Assembly: GCA_963746605.1 (NCBI GenBank)
Contig: CAVVCH010000051.1
Span: 62,001-126,000 of the forward strand
DNA: 64,000 nt
Origin: CAVQSS01 sp963746605
GTDB taxonomy: Bacteria; Desulfobacterota; RBG-13-43-22
Direction: 5' to 3'
Part shown: positions 53,735 through 63,050 of the stretch, piece after piece
Position numbering within the stretch: the stretch's first letter is position 1
Layout: every line of letters begins with the position of its first letter
Made by a program: the position numbers and the translations under genes
The notes under the pieces: model-generated
What the model was told of the DNA's origin: nothing
Databases searched by the model: none
What the model saw: the letters and a program-made list of their open reading frames with translations, nothing else

Positions 53735-54001
53735 ATGGAAGATGAAAAAACCCTCTGCCCTCATTGCGGGCAAAAAATGAAGAAATGGAAAACACCGGCT
53801 GCCTCTACCTGGGGGTCGGAATTTCAGTACATCTGCTTTAACGACGAATGTCCCTACTTCGTCCGAGGCTGGGACTGGACTATGAAGACCATGAAGGCCA
53901 AGGCCTCGTATCGACACCGTTACAATCCGGAAAATGGCGAAACGGGACCGCTCCCGGTCTGGTCCTACGATGCCTTGAAGTGCGATATTATTGAGGATTA
54001 A
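53735..54001 (+). CDS. Small zinc-ribbon protein (Ogr/Delta-like)
   Basis: An 88-residue protein with four cysteines as two pairs, LCPHCGQKM near the start and CFNDECPYF about 30 residues later, a zinc ribbon of the Ogr/Delta type. The middle part (ASTWGSEFQYI) and the rest (WSYDALKCDIIED) have no catalytic motif. Ogr/Delta proteins activate phage transcription, but many free-living bacteria keep short relatives with unknown roles, and no phage gene is nearby. It has a strong ribosome-binding site (GGAGGAAGG) and stands 5 bases before the SEC-C protein, probably in one operon. Confidence 0.75.
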   Translation: MEDEKTLCPHCGQKMKKWKTPAASTWGSEFQYICFNDECPYFVRGWDWTMKTMKAKASYRHRYNPENGETGPLPVWSYDALKCDIIED

Positions 54002-54006
54002 CCGAA

Positions 54007-54768
54007 GTGGAACAGCAGCTTAAAATAGGACGAAACGACCCCTGCCCCTGCGGAAGCGGGAAAAAGTTTAAGAAGTGCCATATGGGGCGGGAAGGGGAAC
54101 TGGTCCTGAGGAAAAAGGAGGTCTTAGATCCGGAGGCCGGCCGGAAGATCTGCCGGTTGCCCGAGGTCCGATACGGCCGTTCCAGGGAAATAATTGATAC
54201 CCTGGTCCAGGATGGGATCCTGGATGCATCGGTTGGAATTAAGTGTATCGATCTGGAGGCTTACCGGAACTTAGGGGTTTCAGGGCAGGAAATCCCCCTT
54301 GAGGGTTTAAAAGGCAGCGCGGCTATTTTGGTCAATACCCGGAAGACCAGGGCAGATGACCCGGCGCACCTCTATCTGGCCATTACCCCCAGGATTCAGG
54401 ATTCCACGCTGATCCATCAATTAGCCCATGTGCTCGATTACCTCAAAGGGTCGGGGACCGAGCCGGGGACCTTCAAACAACTGAGCTTGGAGAGCGGGGT
54501 CCCGGTAGACCACCTGGATCATTCCCAGGAGTATGGACGCTGGCTGGAGTATCTCAGAGACCGATTCGGGGTTCAACTGGACGCGGAGGACGCGATCGTT
54601 GCTTATCTTTATCGGAACGAGGTCCTGCTCAAAATCGAGGATATCCGGGCCCGGGACATTCCTCAGTTGACCTTCCTTTCCAAGCAGATGTTGGATTTCA
54701 TGATCAAAAACCGGAAGGAAATCGACGGGCTTATCCGGGATAGGGCAGGATATATCGGAAAACAGTGA
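54007..54768 (+). CDS. SEC-C motif protein of unknown function
   Basis: A 253-residue protein. The N-terminal 25 residues form a SEC-C zinc-binding motif, RNDPCPCGSGKKFKKCH, the short metal-binding tail also found in SecA and many small proteins. The remaining 220 residues are not recognised: a helical part with IDTLVQDGILDASVGIKCID, and TLIHQLAHVLDYLKGSG, where HQLAHVLD faintly resembles a metal-binding HExxH but lacks the Glu. No membrane segment. It starts at GTG 54007 and follows the zinc-ribbon gene closely. The next gene lies head-on. Confidence 0.7.
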   Translation: MEQQLKIGRNDPCPCGSGKKFKKCHMGREGELVLRKKEVLDPEAGRKICRLPEVRYGRSREIIDTLVQDGILDASVGIKCIDLEAYRNLGVSGQEIPLEGLKGSAAILVNTRKTRADDPAHLYLAITPRIQDSTLIHQLAHVLDYLKGSGTEPGTFKQLSLESGVPVDHLDHSQEYGRWLEYLRDRFGVQLDAEDAIVAYLYRNEVLLKIEDIRARDIPQLTFLSKQMLDFMIKNRKEIDGLIRDRAGYIGKQ

Positions 54769-54772
54769 CGAG

Positions 54773-55309
54773 TTAGTGGCATTCCCCATGCATGCCCAGG
54801 GCCTCAAAGGCTGATAAGATCCGCTTTTCCATCTGCAGGCGTTTTTCCGAAAGAGGCACATACGAAAGTCCCTCCAGTCGACCGAGGAGTTGCTCCTTTT
54901 CCAGAATGGCTCCCAGTCCGCATTCCAGGGTCTCCCCGTTCAAGGTATTCAATAGGGTGGCGTCTTCACTGTTGGTCACGACGGTGAGGGGGATTTGATA
55001 GTCGGTGAACATGCGGGCCAGGGCCAGGGCGGCCCGCTCCCGGGCCATTATGGAGCCGGCTCCGCACTTGATCAGCACCACCTTTTTCCCGCCCACCAGG
55101 ATGAGGATGGAGGCCTTCAGCGAAAAGGTTTCCGGACCCATAACCAAACTGAAAGGCGCATCCAGTTCCAAGTCCTCTTCCTGATATCCCTTTTCGCTCA
55201 ATAAAAGACGGACGATTTTATCCCGAATGACCTCCTCTTTGACGGTCTCACATTCGGACGGGGTCACCAGGCCGGATTTGTATTGTTCTCCGGGGCAGGA
55301 TTCAGTCAT
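54773..55309 (-). CDS. Type I restriction HsdR N-terminal-like domain protein
   Basis: A 178-residue protein that resembles the short proteins named after the HsdR N-terminal nuclease fold: VREEVIRDKIV-like start (VKEEVIRDKIVRLLLSEKGY), then a beta strand with FSLKASILILVGGKKVVLIK, and PLTVVTNSEDATLLNTLNG. The nuclease signature D-x(n)-ExK is not clear: D (LELDAPF), the middle Lys (KVVLIK) and no obvious Glu. These free-standing proteins occur in many Desulfobacterota; function unknown. Its start overlaps the stop of the following upstream gene (55302) by 8 bases, so the pair is coupled. There is no HsdM or HsdS gene nearby, so it is not part of a restriction system. Confidence 0.65.
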   Translation of the reverse strand: MTESCPGEQYKSGLVTPSECETVKEEVIRDKIVRLLLSEKGYQEEDLELDAPFSLVMGPETFSLKASILILVGGKKVVLIKCGAGSIMARERAALALARMFTDYQIPLTVVTNSEDATLLNTLNGETLECGLGAILEKEQLLGRLEGLSYVPLSEKRLQMEKRILSAFEALGMHGECH

Positions 55310-56941
55310 GGCTTTTCCTCATGGTCATTGTTTCTTCGCCGAAAAGGGCAAATTTCAGCCATTGACAGGCCAGGCCTAACAACGGCTCGTCCTCAGTTTT
55401 AATCCGCTCTGCGGTTTCTTCAGGCAGATCAAAAAGAGTGAGAAATCTACTCCCCAAAACAAAACTCCGGAACTGGTCCAGGTTGTAGCTGGCCATGGTG
55501 AACATCTGCATCTTCCTGGGGATAACCTCGCCTGTTCCCAAAGAACCCCTATGGGTGATGATCTCCATCCAGAGGTCATTAAAATAGTTGTAGCGCTCCA
55601 GGCCTTGATCTTTGGACCAGTCCCTCGACCGTCCAGTCGGTGTCTTCCTGAAAACCCAGGCAATGGGGTTCCCGGACCACGAAAAAGATCTCTCGGGCCG
55701 GACCCTGGCTCTCGTTCTTGGATGCGCCCCGGCCCACCGGATAGATCCGGCAGGCCCCGGGTCGGTCTTCATAGACCCGGCATCCCTGAGGGGTTACGAA
55801 GGGGCAGGTCCGGCGATCATTGGCCGCCATTTTTAAGAAGACCGCCGGAAAGCCGTTGGTTTCGCCCAATTTGAGATCGGTGTATTCATCGAGAAAGGCG
55901 CCGGAAGTAAGACCCATACGGTTTTTTAATCTCAATATATCGTAGGGGGTCAGGACCAGCCGCAGATCCCGGCAGCATTCCGTGAAACAGGGTACCTCGG
56001 GATGACAGGCAAAGGTGAAAGCCTCCTTTTCCAGGAACTGAAAGGGTTCTGGGGAGTTCATTGTTTTGTCTATCGTCTTTGGTCCCTGGGGTTTCTTCAT
56101 CTCCGGGTTTTTCCGAAGCCCGTCGTCTTTGGGCAGAGTGACCCCCAGCTCTTTCTCTTTGGCCTTTATGACTTCTTCCCGTACCGGCAAGGTGGATTTT
56201 CCCAGGAGGCCGAATTGCAGCCACTTGAATCCGAGTTTGAGCAACGCCAGGTCATCGGTCTTCAGGGTTTCGATTTCTTCCGGGGAAAGATCGAAAAGTT
56301 TCAAGAAGTTACTCCCGAAGACGAACTTTCGAAACCGTTCGGTATTGTAACAGGCCAGGATGACCATGCTCTGAACTTTACCGTCCAATTTATGGTCTCC
56401 CCAGATTCGTTGGGCTGAAGTCACCTGATTGAAAAGCTCCTCTACTTCCCGGTAAACATCCAGTCCCTGCTCTTTTTCCCATTCGGCCGGGGTAAGGGCG
56501 TGCGCTTCCAATAATCCGTGGCATTTTTGAGGGTCGGCGGTGACGAAATACTCTTCCTCTCCTTCATCCCCTTCCCGGGTGTCCAACGGGTACATCCGGC
56601 AGGCCCAGGGGCGTTCTTCATAAACCCGGCAACCCGTTTCCGGGTTCACGAAAGGACATCGTTTGTCGGGCCCTTCCCCCATCTTGAGCGCGAACACGGG
56701 CAGCCCCGCATCCATCCCTGTCATGGGCAACGTGTATTGGTCGATAAAATCTTCGGAAGAGATTCCCAATGCATTTTTCATCCGCAGGATGTCATAAGGG
56801 GTCAGGAATATGGTGACATCGCGGCAGCAATTCGTGAAGCAGGTAACCTCCGGGACCGCAGTGGAAATTGAAGGTGCCGTGGATGGGCATGATGGATTCG
56901 CCCCGGTCAGCGGGTTTAATAGCCGGTTTAGGATCTTCCAT
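55302..56941 (-). CDS. Double YkgJ-family (cysteine-cluster) protein, frameshifted
   Basis: A zinc/iron-chelating protein of about 545 residues made of two similar YkgJ modules. From ATG 56941 (ribosome-binding site AAAGGAAT) the first has CCRDVTIFLTPYDILR, CPFVNPETGCRVYEERP and RPWACRMYPLD; the second, from about 56060, has CHPEVPCFTECCRDL, CPFVTPQGCRVYEDRP and GACRIYPV. Two one-base slips are seen, near 56850 (before the first CCRD) and near 55610, after which the end (YNYFNDLWMEIITHRGS) runs to 55302. The cysteines are of the CxxxCC...CxxY/F...CRxYP form. YkgJ proteins bind Fe-S or Zn and are thought to act in metal handling or oxidation control. The internal duplication is unusual. Confidence 0.8.
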
Positions 56942-57072
56942 GGTGGGTATTCCTTTCATGATACGTATCAAAATCAATAACGAGCGGTTGAGTGGAAAAA
57001 AGGGATGAGACTTCGGCCTCATCCCGGCCGACCGGGTAAAAGGGCGGCAATTTAAACCAATAATTTATTTCG

Positions 57073-57324
57073 TTACTTGGAGGCCAGAAAGAACCTGAAC
57101 TTCTTAAAGGGAGGGTTATCCTGGACAAAGCGAAAGGTGGTTTCGTCGGCGCAGATAATGTCGGTACACAGACACTGACGTTGACATTTATCGCAGAAAT
57201 ACGTTTCATCCAGGATGTTGCCGCATTTACAGAAGGGTTTCATGACCAGTTCGCCGTTTTCCATCTCGGCGGTAAAAAAATCAGCTTTTTCGTCCTGTGG
57301 CTGAGAGGATTCATGATGGGACAT
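57073..57324 (-). CDS. Small cysteine-rich protein of unknown function
   Basis: An 83-residue protein (start ATG 57324, ribosome-binding site AAAGGAG) with seven cysteines: KPFCKCGNILDETYFCDKCQ and CLCTDIICADETTF, a zinc-ribbon-like pattern. The N-terminus is hydrophilic. The C-terminus ends KKFRFFLASK. Not assigned. It stands between the YkgJ gene and the divergent ilvE. Confidence 0.6.
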   Translation of the reverse strand: MSHHESSQPQDEKADFFTAEMENGELVMKPFCKCGNILDETYFCDKCQRQCLCTDIICADETTFRFVQDNPPFKKFRFFLASK

Positions 57325-57510
57325 AGGGTTTTCTCCTTTTATATTGGCCAAGGGCCTGATGCAGGCCTTTTAGAATTGTACTATAATACACAAATTGAGA
57401 TAATTCAACAGAAGGGTGGAAATTTGACCAATAAAATGGTAAAGGGAAATAACGGAGTAATTCCTTTCAGGTTTCGATAAAATTTTATTGTTTGGGAGGA
57501 GTATTGGATC

Positions 57511-58585
57511 ATGGAAATCCCTATCACCAAATCTTCCACCATCGGCCAGCGGCCGAGGCCGAAAAGCGAGGCCGAACTGGGTTTCGGAAAATACTTCACC
57601 GACCACATGTTTCTGATGGATTACGAGAAAGGGAAAGGGTTGGATCAACCCCCGGATCGTACCCTACGGGCCCCTCTCCTTGGACCCCTCGGCCATGGTG
57701 CTCCATTACGGCCAGGAGATCTTTGAAGGGTTAAAGGCCTACCGCTGGACCGATGGAACAATCGCCCTTTTTCGTCCGGATAAGAATATTGAGCGTTGGA
57801 ACCGCTCGGCCCGGCGCCTGTGCATGGCGGAAACGGATCCGGATGTTTTTATGCAGGGGATGAAAGCGCTTATCCTCCTGGACCGGGACTGGATCCCTTC
57901 ATCTCCGGGGACTTCCTTATATATTCGTCCGACCATGATCGCCACCGAGGCTGCCTTGGGAGTCAAGCCCTCCAGCCGGTATCTATTCTTTATCATTCTC
58001 GGGCCGGTGGGACCTTACTACCCGGAGGGTTTCAGCCCCACCAAGATTTACGTCACCAAGTCCTATGTGCGAGCCGCCAAAGGCGGCGTGGGTGAAACCA
58101 AAACCGGCGGGAATTATGCCGCCAGCTTATTTGCCGCTACCAAGGCCCAGGAGATGGGCTACACCCAGGTGCTCTGGCTGGACGCCGCCGAACACAAATA
58201 CGTGGAAGAAGTGGGGACGAGTAACATTTTTTTCCTGATTCAGAACGAACTGATCACCCCGCCCCTGGCCGGGACGATTCTTCCCGGCGTGACCCGGGAC
58301 TCCGTCATCCACTTGGCGGAAAAATGGGGAATCAAAGTAACCGAGCGGGCCATCACCATCGATGAGGTGCTGAAAGCCGCCCGAGACGGCAGTCTGAAGG
58401 AGATGTTCGCCACCGGAACGGCGGCGGTAATTTCTCCAGTGGGCGAAATCGGCTTTCAGGAGGAGGTTATTCCCGTGGCCGATGGGAAAACCGGACCGCT
58501 GGCCCAACGGCTTTACGACGAGATAACCGGCATACAGTATGGGTTGAAAGAGGATCCCTTCGGTTGGATCGTTAAGATCGGTTGA
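57511..58585 (+). CDS. ilvE: Branched-chain amino-acid aminotransferase, frameshifted
   Basis: A fold-type IV PLP aminotransferase that makes Leu, Ile and Val from their 2-keto acids. From ATG 57511: IGQRPRPKSEAELGFGKYFT, FLMDYEKGKG. Near 57660 the frame slips by one base; the other frame continues PSAMVLHYGQEIFEGLKAYR, SLYIRPTMIATE, the internal aldimine Lys in VGETKTGGNYAASL and LWLDAAEHKYVEEVGTSNIFF. The joined length of about 358 residues is right for the type II BCAT family. It is preceded by a GGAGG site. It could feed or drain branched-chain amino acids imported by the Liv system, although the two are 4 kb apart. Confidence 0.88.
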
Positions 58586-58698
58586 GGGCGCCGGCCTGCT
58601 GGACGATCACCTGCTTAGGCTGAGGCGGTGGCTACGTAACTAGTCACTGGGAAGACTGAAGCCTTCCTTTTCCAAGTTAAGATAAAAAAGGGGCGTTC

Positions 58699-59559
58699 AT
58701 GAATGGGAATCGGGGAGTGGCGGTGGTAACCGGGGCCAGCAGCGGGATTGGCCGGGACACGGCGGTTCAATTGGCCGGGAAAGGGTTTAAAGTGATTGCC
58801 GCTGCCCGGCGGGAGGATCGCCTGAAGGCGCTGGCTGCGGAGTCCGCGCAAATTGTACCCTACGTGGTCGATCTGACCGATGAAGGGGCGCGCGAAGATT
58901 TTTGCCGTCTGCTGCAGCATTATCCGGAACCGGTCTCGGTTCTGGTCAACAATGCTGGATTCAGTCTCCGGGGCGGTTTGGAAGACCTCTCCCTGGACCA
59001 GGTCCGCGGGCTTTTTGAATTGAATGTATTCGCCCTGATTCGGGTAACCCAGGCCTGCCTGCCGGGGATGCGCCGCCTGAGGACCGGAACCATCGTCAAC
59101 CTGAGTTCCATAGTCGGGAAGTTCGCCTTTCCCTTCAGCGGGGTTTATGCGGCCACCAAACACGCCGTGGAGGCCATCAGCGATGCCCTGCGGCTGGAGG
59201 TCCGTCCCTTCGGGATTCGGGTCATTACCGTTCGTCCGGGCCCCATCGCCTCGGAATTCAATGAAGTGGCCAACCGCCTGACCGGAGATTTGATGGCCCG
59301 CACCGATCCCGATTACCGTCCGGTCTATCAAGCTTACGGGGCCGGTATGGGACAACTGTTTTCCCGGATTTCCATCCCCGGGGCGGACCTGATCGCCCGG
59401 CTTATCGGGGAAGCGGTACTATCCGAGAACCCCAAACCGGTGTATGCTGCCGGACCGCTGGTGGACGAAATTCTTGCCCCCCGGACTCGCCTCGATGATG
59501 AAGCCTTCGATGAATTTATGACGAAAAAAACCGGGTTACAGGGTTTCCGGGTTGAATGA
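58699..59559 (+). CDS. Short-chain dehydrogenase/reductase
   Basis: A 286-residue classical SDR. Nucleotide-binding TGASSGIGRDTAV, NNAGFSLRGG, catalytic Ser in VNLSSIVGKFAFPFSGVYAATKHAVEAISDA (shown here as NLSSIVGKF and VYAATK, the YxxxK pair), and VRPGPIASEF. The second-strand residues (AAARREDRL, Arg) favour NADPH. The length beyond 250 residues comes from a C-terminal extension with membrane-associated relatives such as DltE-like or 17-beta-HSD-like enzymes. It overlaps the next gene by 4 bases (ATGA), so they are coupled. Substrate unknown. Confidence 0.85.
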   Translation: MNGNRGVAVVTGASSGIGRDTAVQLAGKGFKVIAAARREDRLKALAAESAQIVPYVVDLTDEGAREDFCRLLQHYPEPVSVLVNNAGFSLRGGLEDLSLDQVRGLFELNVFALIRVTQACLPGMRRLRTGTIVNLSSIVGKFAFPFSGVYAATKHAVEAISDALRLEVRPFGIRVITVRPGPIASEFNEVANRLTGDLMARTDPDYRPVYQAYGAGMGQLFSRISIPGADLIARLIGEAVLSENPKPVYAAGPLVDEILAPRTRLDDEAFDEFMTKKTGLQGFRVE

Positions 59560-60215
59560 TCCCTCCTGATTTTTTTTCCATTTCCGAGGCCTACCGGAAC
59601 AGGTATCCCGGTCTGGCGTTTGGTCTGGCGTTGATTACCGGCTGCCAAAATCCGCTCAATCCCCCTGGTTTTGATGAATATAAACGCAAACACCTGCGCC
59701 TTATGCGGAAAAAGGAAACCCTGCACCGGATTTCCGACCGTATCGAAGCCTATGAACGCTTCTTTCGTTCCTTCGGGTATGAAAGTCCCTTGACCAAGCA
59801 CTTGCAGCGGACCATCCAAAGCGGGTTTCCCCGTTATAATCTAATGATCGACGCCCATTTTATGGCCGAAATGTGCGCCGGGATCCTGGTTGCCGTAACC
59901 GATTACGATTGTTTCGATGGGGCCTTACGGTTGGATGTGGCCGAGGAGCGGGAGACCTGTCGGGGTTTGGGGAAACGGGCCTTTGAAACCAAAGCCGGGG
60001 AGATCGTGCTTCGGGACGAAAAGGATATTGTTTGCGTTCTTTGCCAGGGGGCGGATGAAAAGACCCGGGTATCAGAAGAAACACGCCGGGTCCTTTTCTA
60101 TGCCTATGCCGTACCAGGGGTTGACCCGCAGCCTATCCATGAAGGGTTGGCACTGGCTGCTGAAACGATGACCCTGTTCGGCGGCGGGAAAACGGAAGTA
60201 GTTAAGGTGTTTTAA
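59556..60215 (+). CDS. B3/B4 tRNA-binding domain protein
   Basis: A 219-residue protein made mainly of the B3/B4 fold found in the beta subunit of phenylalanyl-tRNA synthetase, here free-standing. Visible parts are YPGLAFGLALITGCQNP, FRSFGYESPLTKHL and the core with NLMIDAHFMAEMCAGIL and DYDCFDGALRLDVAEE. Stand-alone B3/B4 proteins are suspected of binding or editing tRNA, and none is well characterised. Start ATG 59556 overlaps the SDR stop. Confidence 0.75.
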   Translation: MIPPDFFSISEAYRNRYPGLAFGLALITGCQNPLNPPGFDEYKRKHLRLMRKKETLHRISDRIEAYERFFRSFGYESPLTKHLQRTIQSGFPRYNLMIDAHFMAEMCAGILVAVTDYDCFDGALRLDVAEERETCRGLGKRAFETKAGEIVLRDEKDIVCVLCQGADEKTRVSEETRRVLFYAYAVPGVDPQPIHEGLALAAETMTLFGGGKTEVVKVF

Positions 60216-60248
60216 AATAAAAGGAAACGCTAAGTCAATCCCTTCGAA

Positions 60249-61377
60249 TCAATCTGCTTCGATTCGTTGAATATAATCTTCAAAATCGGTTTTCCCGGTG
60301 GCCGAGGCGATTCCTTCACTCGACCATAGAATATCCCCACTATGCCCCAGCAACTCCAGGTGGCTTTTGATTTCATTCTCCGCCATTCGAATCCCGAACC
60401 CTTTTAGCAGCTTTGGCTCGTAATAGGCGCGGGCGATTTCCTCCGCCGTCTTAGGGCCCATCCATCAGGATCTGCAGGATCGAGGCACAGCGCTGGAGGT
60501 GGTGCTCGACAATCTCTTCGCTTCTTTTCCCCAGTTCGATGGTCCCCCAGCGGTCATTGTAAAATAACCGGTGGGCCGGCAGGACCCGCATCCGGGGAAA
60601 TTCCCGGCCCAGGGCAGCCAGCCGTTTTAATGACCGGATATAAGCCCGCAGACCGTAACAACCCGACAAGGGAGGGAATTCGGGAGGCAGGAGGGGCTGG
60701 ATGAGGGGGTAAAAGGCCTCCTGGGATGGATGGGGAGTGATGTCCGGCAACAGGGTATCCCCCACGATCAGGGCTTCCGATCCGATTTGATAGGCCAGAG
60801 CGTCCGGACAGTGTCCCGGCAGATGATGCAGTTTAACCTCTCCATCCAGCGGAAAGCGCAACTCCACCAGTCGGTTTGTTCTCAATGCGTCTCTCTGCCG
60901 GTGGTATTCCCGACAATGGGATCGGGTAAAGGTCTCGGGCATAAAGCAATGCCAACAGGAGGCCGAGAAGTCCTCTTTGGTCTTCAGGGGGGCCTGGTTT
61001 GGGTAGGAGCAGCGGAGGAGGTCATAAAGAGGATGGACCCAAATCGATGCGTTGGTATCCAGGGCCAGCTCCGGTAATCCACCATCGTGATCCTCATGGC
61101 CGTGGGTCAAAAAGATCCCTTTTAAGTCTCCCGGATCAAGGTTGATCTGCTCCATCATTTCCAACAGTCGGCCGCCCATACCGAAACGGCCCGTGTCAAT
61201 CAAAAAAGGGGTATCTCCTTGAACGATATAGTTCCAGGTGGGGCCCAGGTCCCAATCACCGCCGTAAATGTTCTCGGTGGCCAGCCCTACTATCGTTCTT
61301 CCCGAAGGCAGGGGAAGCCGGATGATCCACCGGTTGCCATTCGAGTCGCCGCGCTGAATGATTTCAAAATCGTTCAT
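60249..61377 (-). CDS. MBL-fold metallo-hydrolase, frameshifted near its end
   Basis: A metallo-beta-lactamase fold hydrolase of about 375 residues. From ATG 61377: TWNYIVQGDTPFLIDTG, the metal motif LTHGHEDHDGG, HHLPGHCPDALAY, EALIVGDTLLPD and RVLPAHRLFYND, which supply the His and Asp ligands of a binuclear site. Near 60455 the frame slips by one base, and the last 70 residues (PKTAEEIARAYYEPKLLKGF) form a C-terminal winged-helix-like extension ending at 60249. Members with such an extension act on thioesters or lipids; the substrate here is open. It follows the Nudix gene after 4 bases on the same strand. Confidence 0.85.
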
Positions 61378-61381
61378 ATTA

Positions 61382-61789
61382 TTAATACCTATGGTGGAAA
61401 TAATCGTCCAGAATTTCCCCGTGGTCAAAAGCCAAAGGGGAGGGAAGGGCGTCCCGGGAAAAAAGACCCAGGGCGACGGCATCATCAGCCGCCCGCGGCT
61501 GGCCTTGGCCTTGGGCGATAAACACGGTACTAATGGTATGGCGGCGCGGGTCCCGATCCGGTCGGGAATAGGTGTGAAACTGCCGGACCAGGCGGATTGA
61601 CAAAGAGGTCTCTTCCCGGGCTTCCCGCACGGCGGCTTCTTCCAAGGTTTCTCCGTAATCCACAAAGCCGCCTGGTAGTGCCCATCCCGGCGGGGGATTT
61701 TTTCGCTGTATCAGCACGACCTGTCCGTTACTCCACTCAATAATGACATCTACGGTGGGAACAGGATTTCGATAATGGAGAGCCGTCAT
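61382..61789 (-). CDS. Nudix hydrolase
   Basis: A 135-residue pyrophosphohydrolase. The Nudix box GX5EX7REUXEEXGU is seen as GGFVDYGETLEEAAVREAREETSL, described here by its ends GGFVDYGETLEEA and REAREETSL (about residues 40-63). The preceding strand is VVLIQRKNPPPGWALPGG. Such enzymes clean up nucleotide derivatives (8-oxo-dGTP, ADP-ribose). The domain is minimal and there is no second module to fix the substrate. It is in a run of minus-strand genes with the MBL hydrolase after it and the cysteine-rich protein 25 bases before it. Confidence 0.9.
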   Translation of the reverse strand: MTALHYRNPVPTVDVIIEWSNGQVVLIQRKNPPPGWALPGGFVDYGETLEEAAVREAREETSLSIRLVRQFHTYSRPDRDPRRHTISTVFIAQGQGQPRAADDAVALGLFSRDALPSPLAFDHGEILDDYFHHRY

Positions 61790-61813
61790 GGTGATGATCT
61801 TTTAGTGGGGGGT

Positions 61814-62200
61814 TTATAGGTTCTTTTGCTTGATTTCGTAGTCCGCACATCGTCCGTGACAGAGCCTCATCTTCAAAGCGCAACCGGTGCTGACCTGGTG
61901 TAAGCAGGGGGGGAAATTGATACCGGAGTCGATAAAATTGTTACACTGGACCTTGGCCATTTCCTTTAGGTTTCGGTCGACGATATATTTCTCCGCGATA
62001 GCACGGTCCGGCCCCGGTCGGGAAAGGTCAAAACGCTCCAGGCGCTTCAAACGGTCCAGGGCTTGGCGGCCGATTTTTTTTCGCTCCACAATCAGGAGAC
62101 AGGTTCCCTCCTCCTGTGATTGGGAGTTCTGGGGTTTGGTGCAGTGTCCGCGCTGGTAATAAAGGCAGTCTTTAGCGGTGAGCCGGTGGACCTGAGCCAT
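61814..62200 (-). CDS. Cysteine-rich protein of unknown function
   Basis: A 128-residue protein, not recognised. Two cysteine groups frame a charged helical middle: AKDCLYYQRGHCTKPQNSQS near the start and PPCLHQVSTGCALKMRLCHG and CADYEI at the end, nine cysteines in all (CNNF is another). The first group (CxYYxRGxC) recalls short CCCH-like zinc motifs; the middle has KKIGRQALDRLKRLERFDLS. It probably binds metal. It lies between the MOSC-type gene and the Nudix gene on the minus strand, likely the same operon. Confidence 0.65.
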   Translation of the reverse strand: MAQVHRLTAKDCLYYQRGHCTKPQNSQSQEEGTCLLIVERKKIGRQALDRLKRLERFDLSRPGPDRAIAEKYIVDRNLKEMAKVQCNNFIDSGINFPPCLHQVSTGCALKMRLCHGRCADYEIKQKNL

Positions 62201-62229
62201 TTAAATTTAAGGATCCGGATGGCCGGTGG

Positions 62230-62670
62230 TTAGGTTTCTTTTTCGAGGATGGTTATCGGATCTCCCGGCTTCACGGAGCCGCCCTTAAGAATTCTAACAA
62301 AGATTCCTTCCCGGGGCATGACACAATCGCCGGCCAGGCGATAAATGGCGCACCGGTCATGGCAGACCTTGCCGATTTGGGTAACCTCCGCCAGGGAATC
62401 GGGGCCGATCTGCAACCGGGTCCCGATAGGCAGGGCCGGCAAATCCAGTCCTTCGGTGGTAAGATTTTCAGCGAAGGACCCGGGTCGAACCTTTAGGCCC
62501 AGATCCTGCATTTTTTGTATACTTTCCATAGCCAGCAAGCTGACTTGGCGATGCCATTCGCCCCCATGGGCATCACCCTCCAAGCCGAAATTTTCCAGGA
62601 GCACCCCTTGGGGGATATTTTTTTTGGGCACTCCTTTTTGATCACTGATGGAGACCGCTATGACTCTCAC
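62230..62670 (-). CDS. MOSC-domain protein
   Basis: A 146-residue protein that is a bare MOSC domain (molybdenum cofactor sulfurase C-terminal). It has HGGEWHRQVSLLAMESI, GSFAENLTTEGLDLPALPIG and, near the end, GKVCHDRCAIYRLAGDCVMP, with the conserved Cys that in MOSC proteins binds the sulfur or the molybdenum cofactor. Free MOSC domains (YiiM-like) act in 6-hydroxyaminopurine detoxification or Mo-cofactor sulfur transfer. Starts at GTG 62670 directly after the stop of the TIGR04076-type gene. Confidence 0.88.
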   Translation of the reverse strand: MRVIAVSISDQKGVPKKNIPQGVLLENFGLEGDAHGGEWHRQVSLLAMESIQKMQDLGLKVRPGSFAENLTTEGLDLPALPIGTRLQIGPDSLAEVTQIGKVCHDRCAIYRLAGDCVMPREGIFVRILKGGSVKPGDPITILEKET

Positions 62671-62967
62671 TTATTTCCTTTCCCTCCAGAGTTCAAAGAC
62701 GACCACGTTAGCCGGGTCCGGACAAGATACTTGCAGGCGGTCCGGGTCTTTCAGCCAAGGGAACTTTCCCCCGAACTTGAGTACGGTAAAAAAAGGAAAG
62801 ATGCTGTTTTGGGCCCACTGGCAAATGGCAGAGCCCATTTCCTTAAATTCGAAGGTCTCGCCTACTTGGTGTCCGTAGGAACATTTCCCGGAACCCCGAA
62901 TTTCAATGATTTTACCCATTACTTGGTATTCCAACGCCCATGATCTGACCATCCAGTCTTTCTTCAT
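62671..62967 (-). CDS. TIGR04076-family small protein
   Basis: A 98-residue protein that fits the TIGR04076 pattern: KCSYGHQVGETFEF, AICQWAQNSIFPFFTVLKFGG and SCPDPANVVVFEL, with three conserved cysteines. The family is common in anaerobes and its role is unknown. The frame opens at 62967; ATG at 62919 (MGKIIEIRGSG) is an alternative start. It leads a minus-strand run with the MOSC gene next. The tilS promoter lies on the opposite strand about 50 bases upstream. Confidence 0.75.
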   Translation of the reverse strand: MKKDWMVRSWALEYQVMGKIIEIRGSGKCSYGHQVGETFEFKEMGSAICQWAQNSIFPFFTVLKFGGKFPWLKDPDRLQVSCPDPANVVVFELWRERK

Positions 62968-63015
62968 GGAATAAAGAGAAGGTATGCTTAAAAATTGTAG
63001 AGGGACCGGATCAAA

Positions 63016-63044
63016 TGGTCAAGCATTTTTAAATGGGTTATAAT
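63016..63044 (+). promoter_or_regulatory. Predicted sigma-70 promoter of tilS
   Basis: TGGTCA (63016-63021, four of six matches to TTGACA) and a perfect TATAAT (63039-63044) are 17 bases apart. The start of transcription would be near 63051, which is the A of the tilS ATG. Confidence 0.6.
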
Positions 63045-63050
63045 CCCCCT

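Noticed and set aside
54773..55309. Restriction-modification system suggested by the HsdR-N-like protein
   Set aside because: No methylase, specificity or helicase gene is nearby, and the catalytic Glu of the nuclease motif is not seen.
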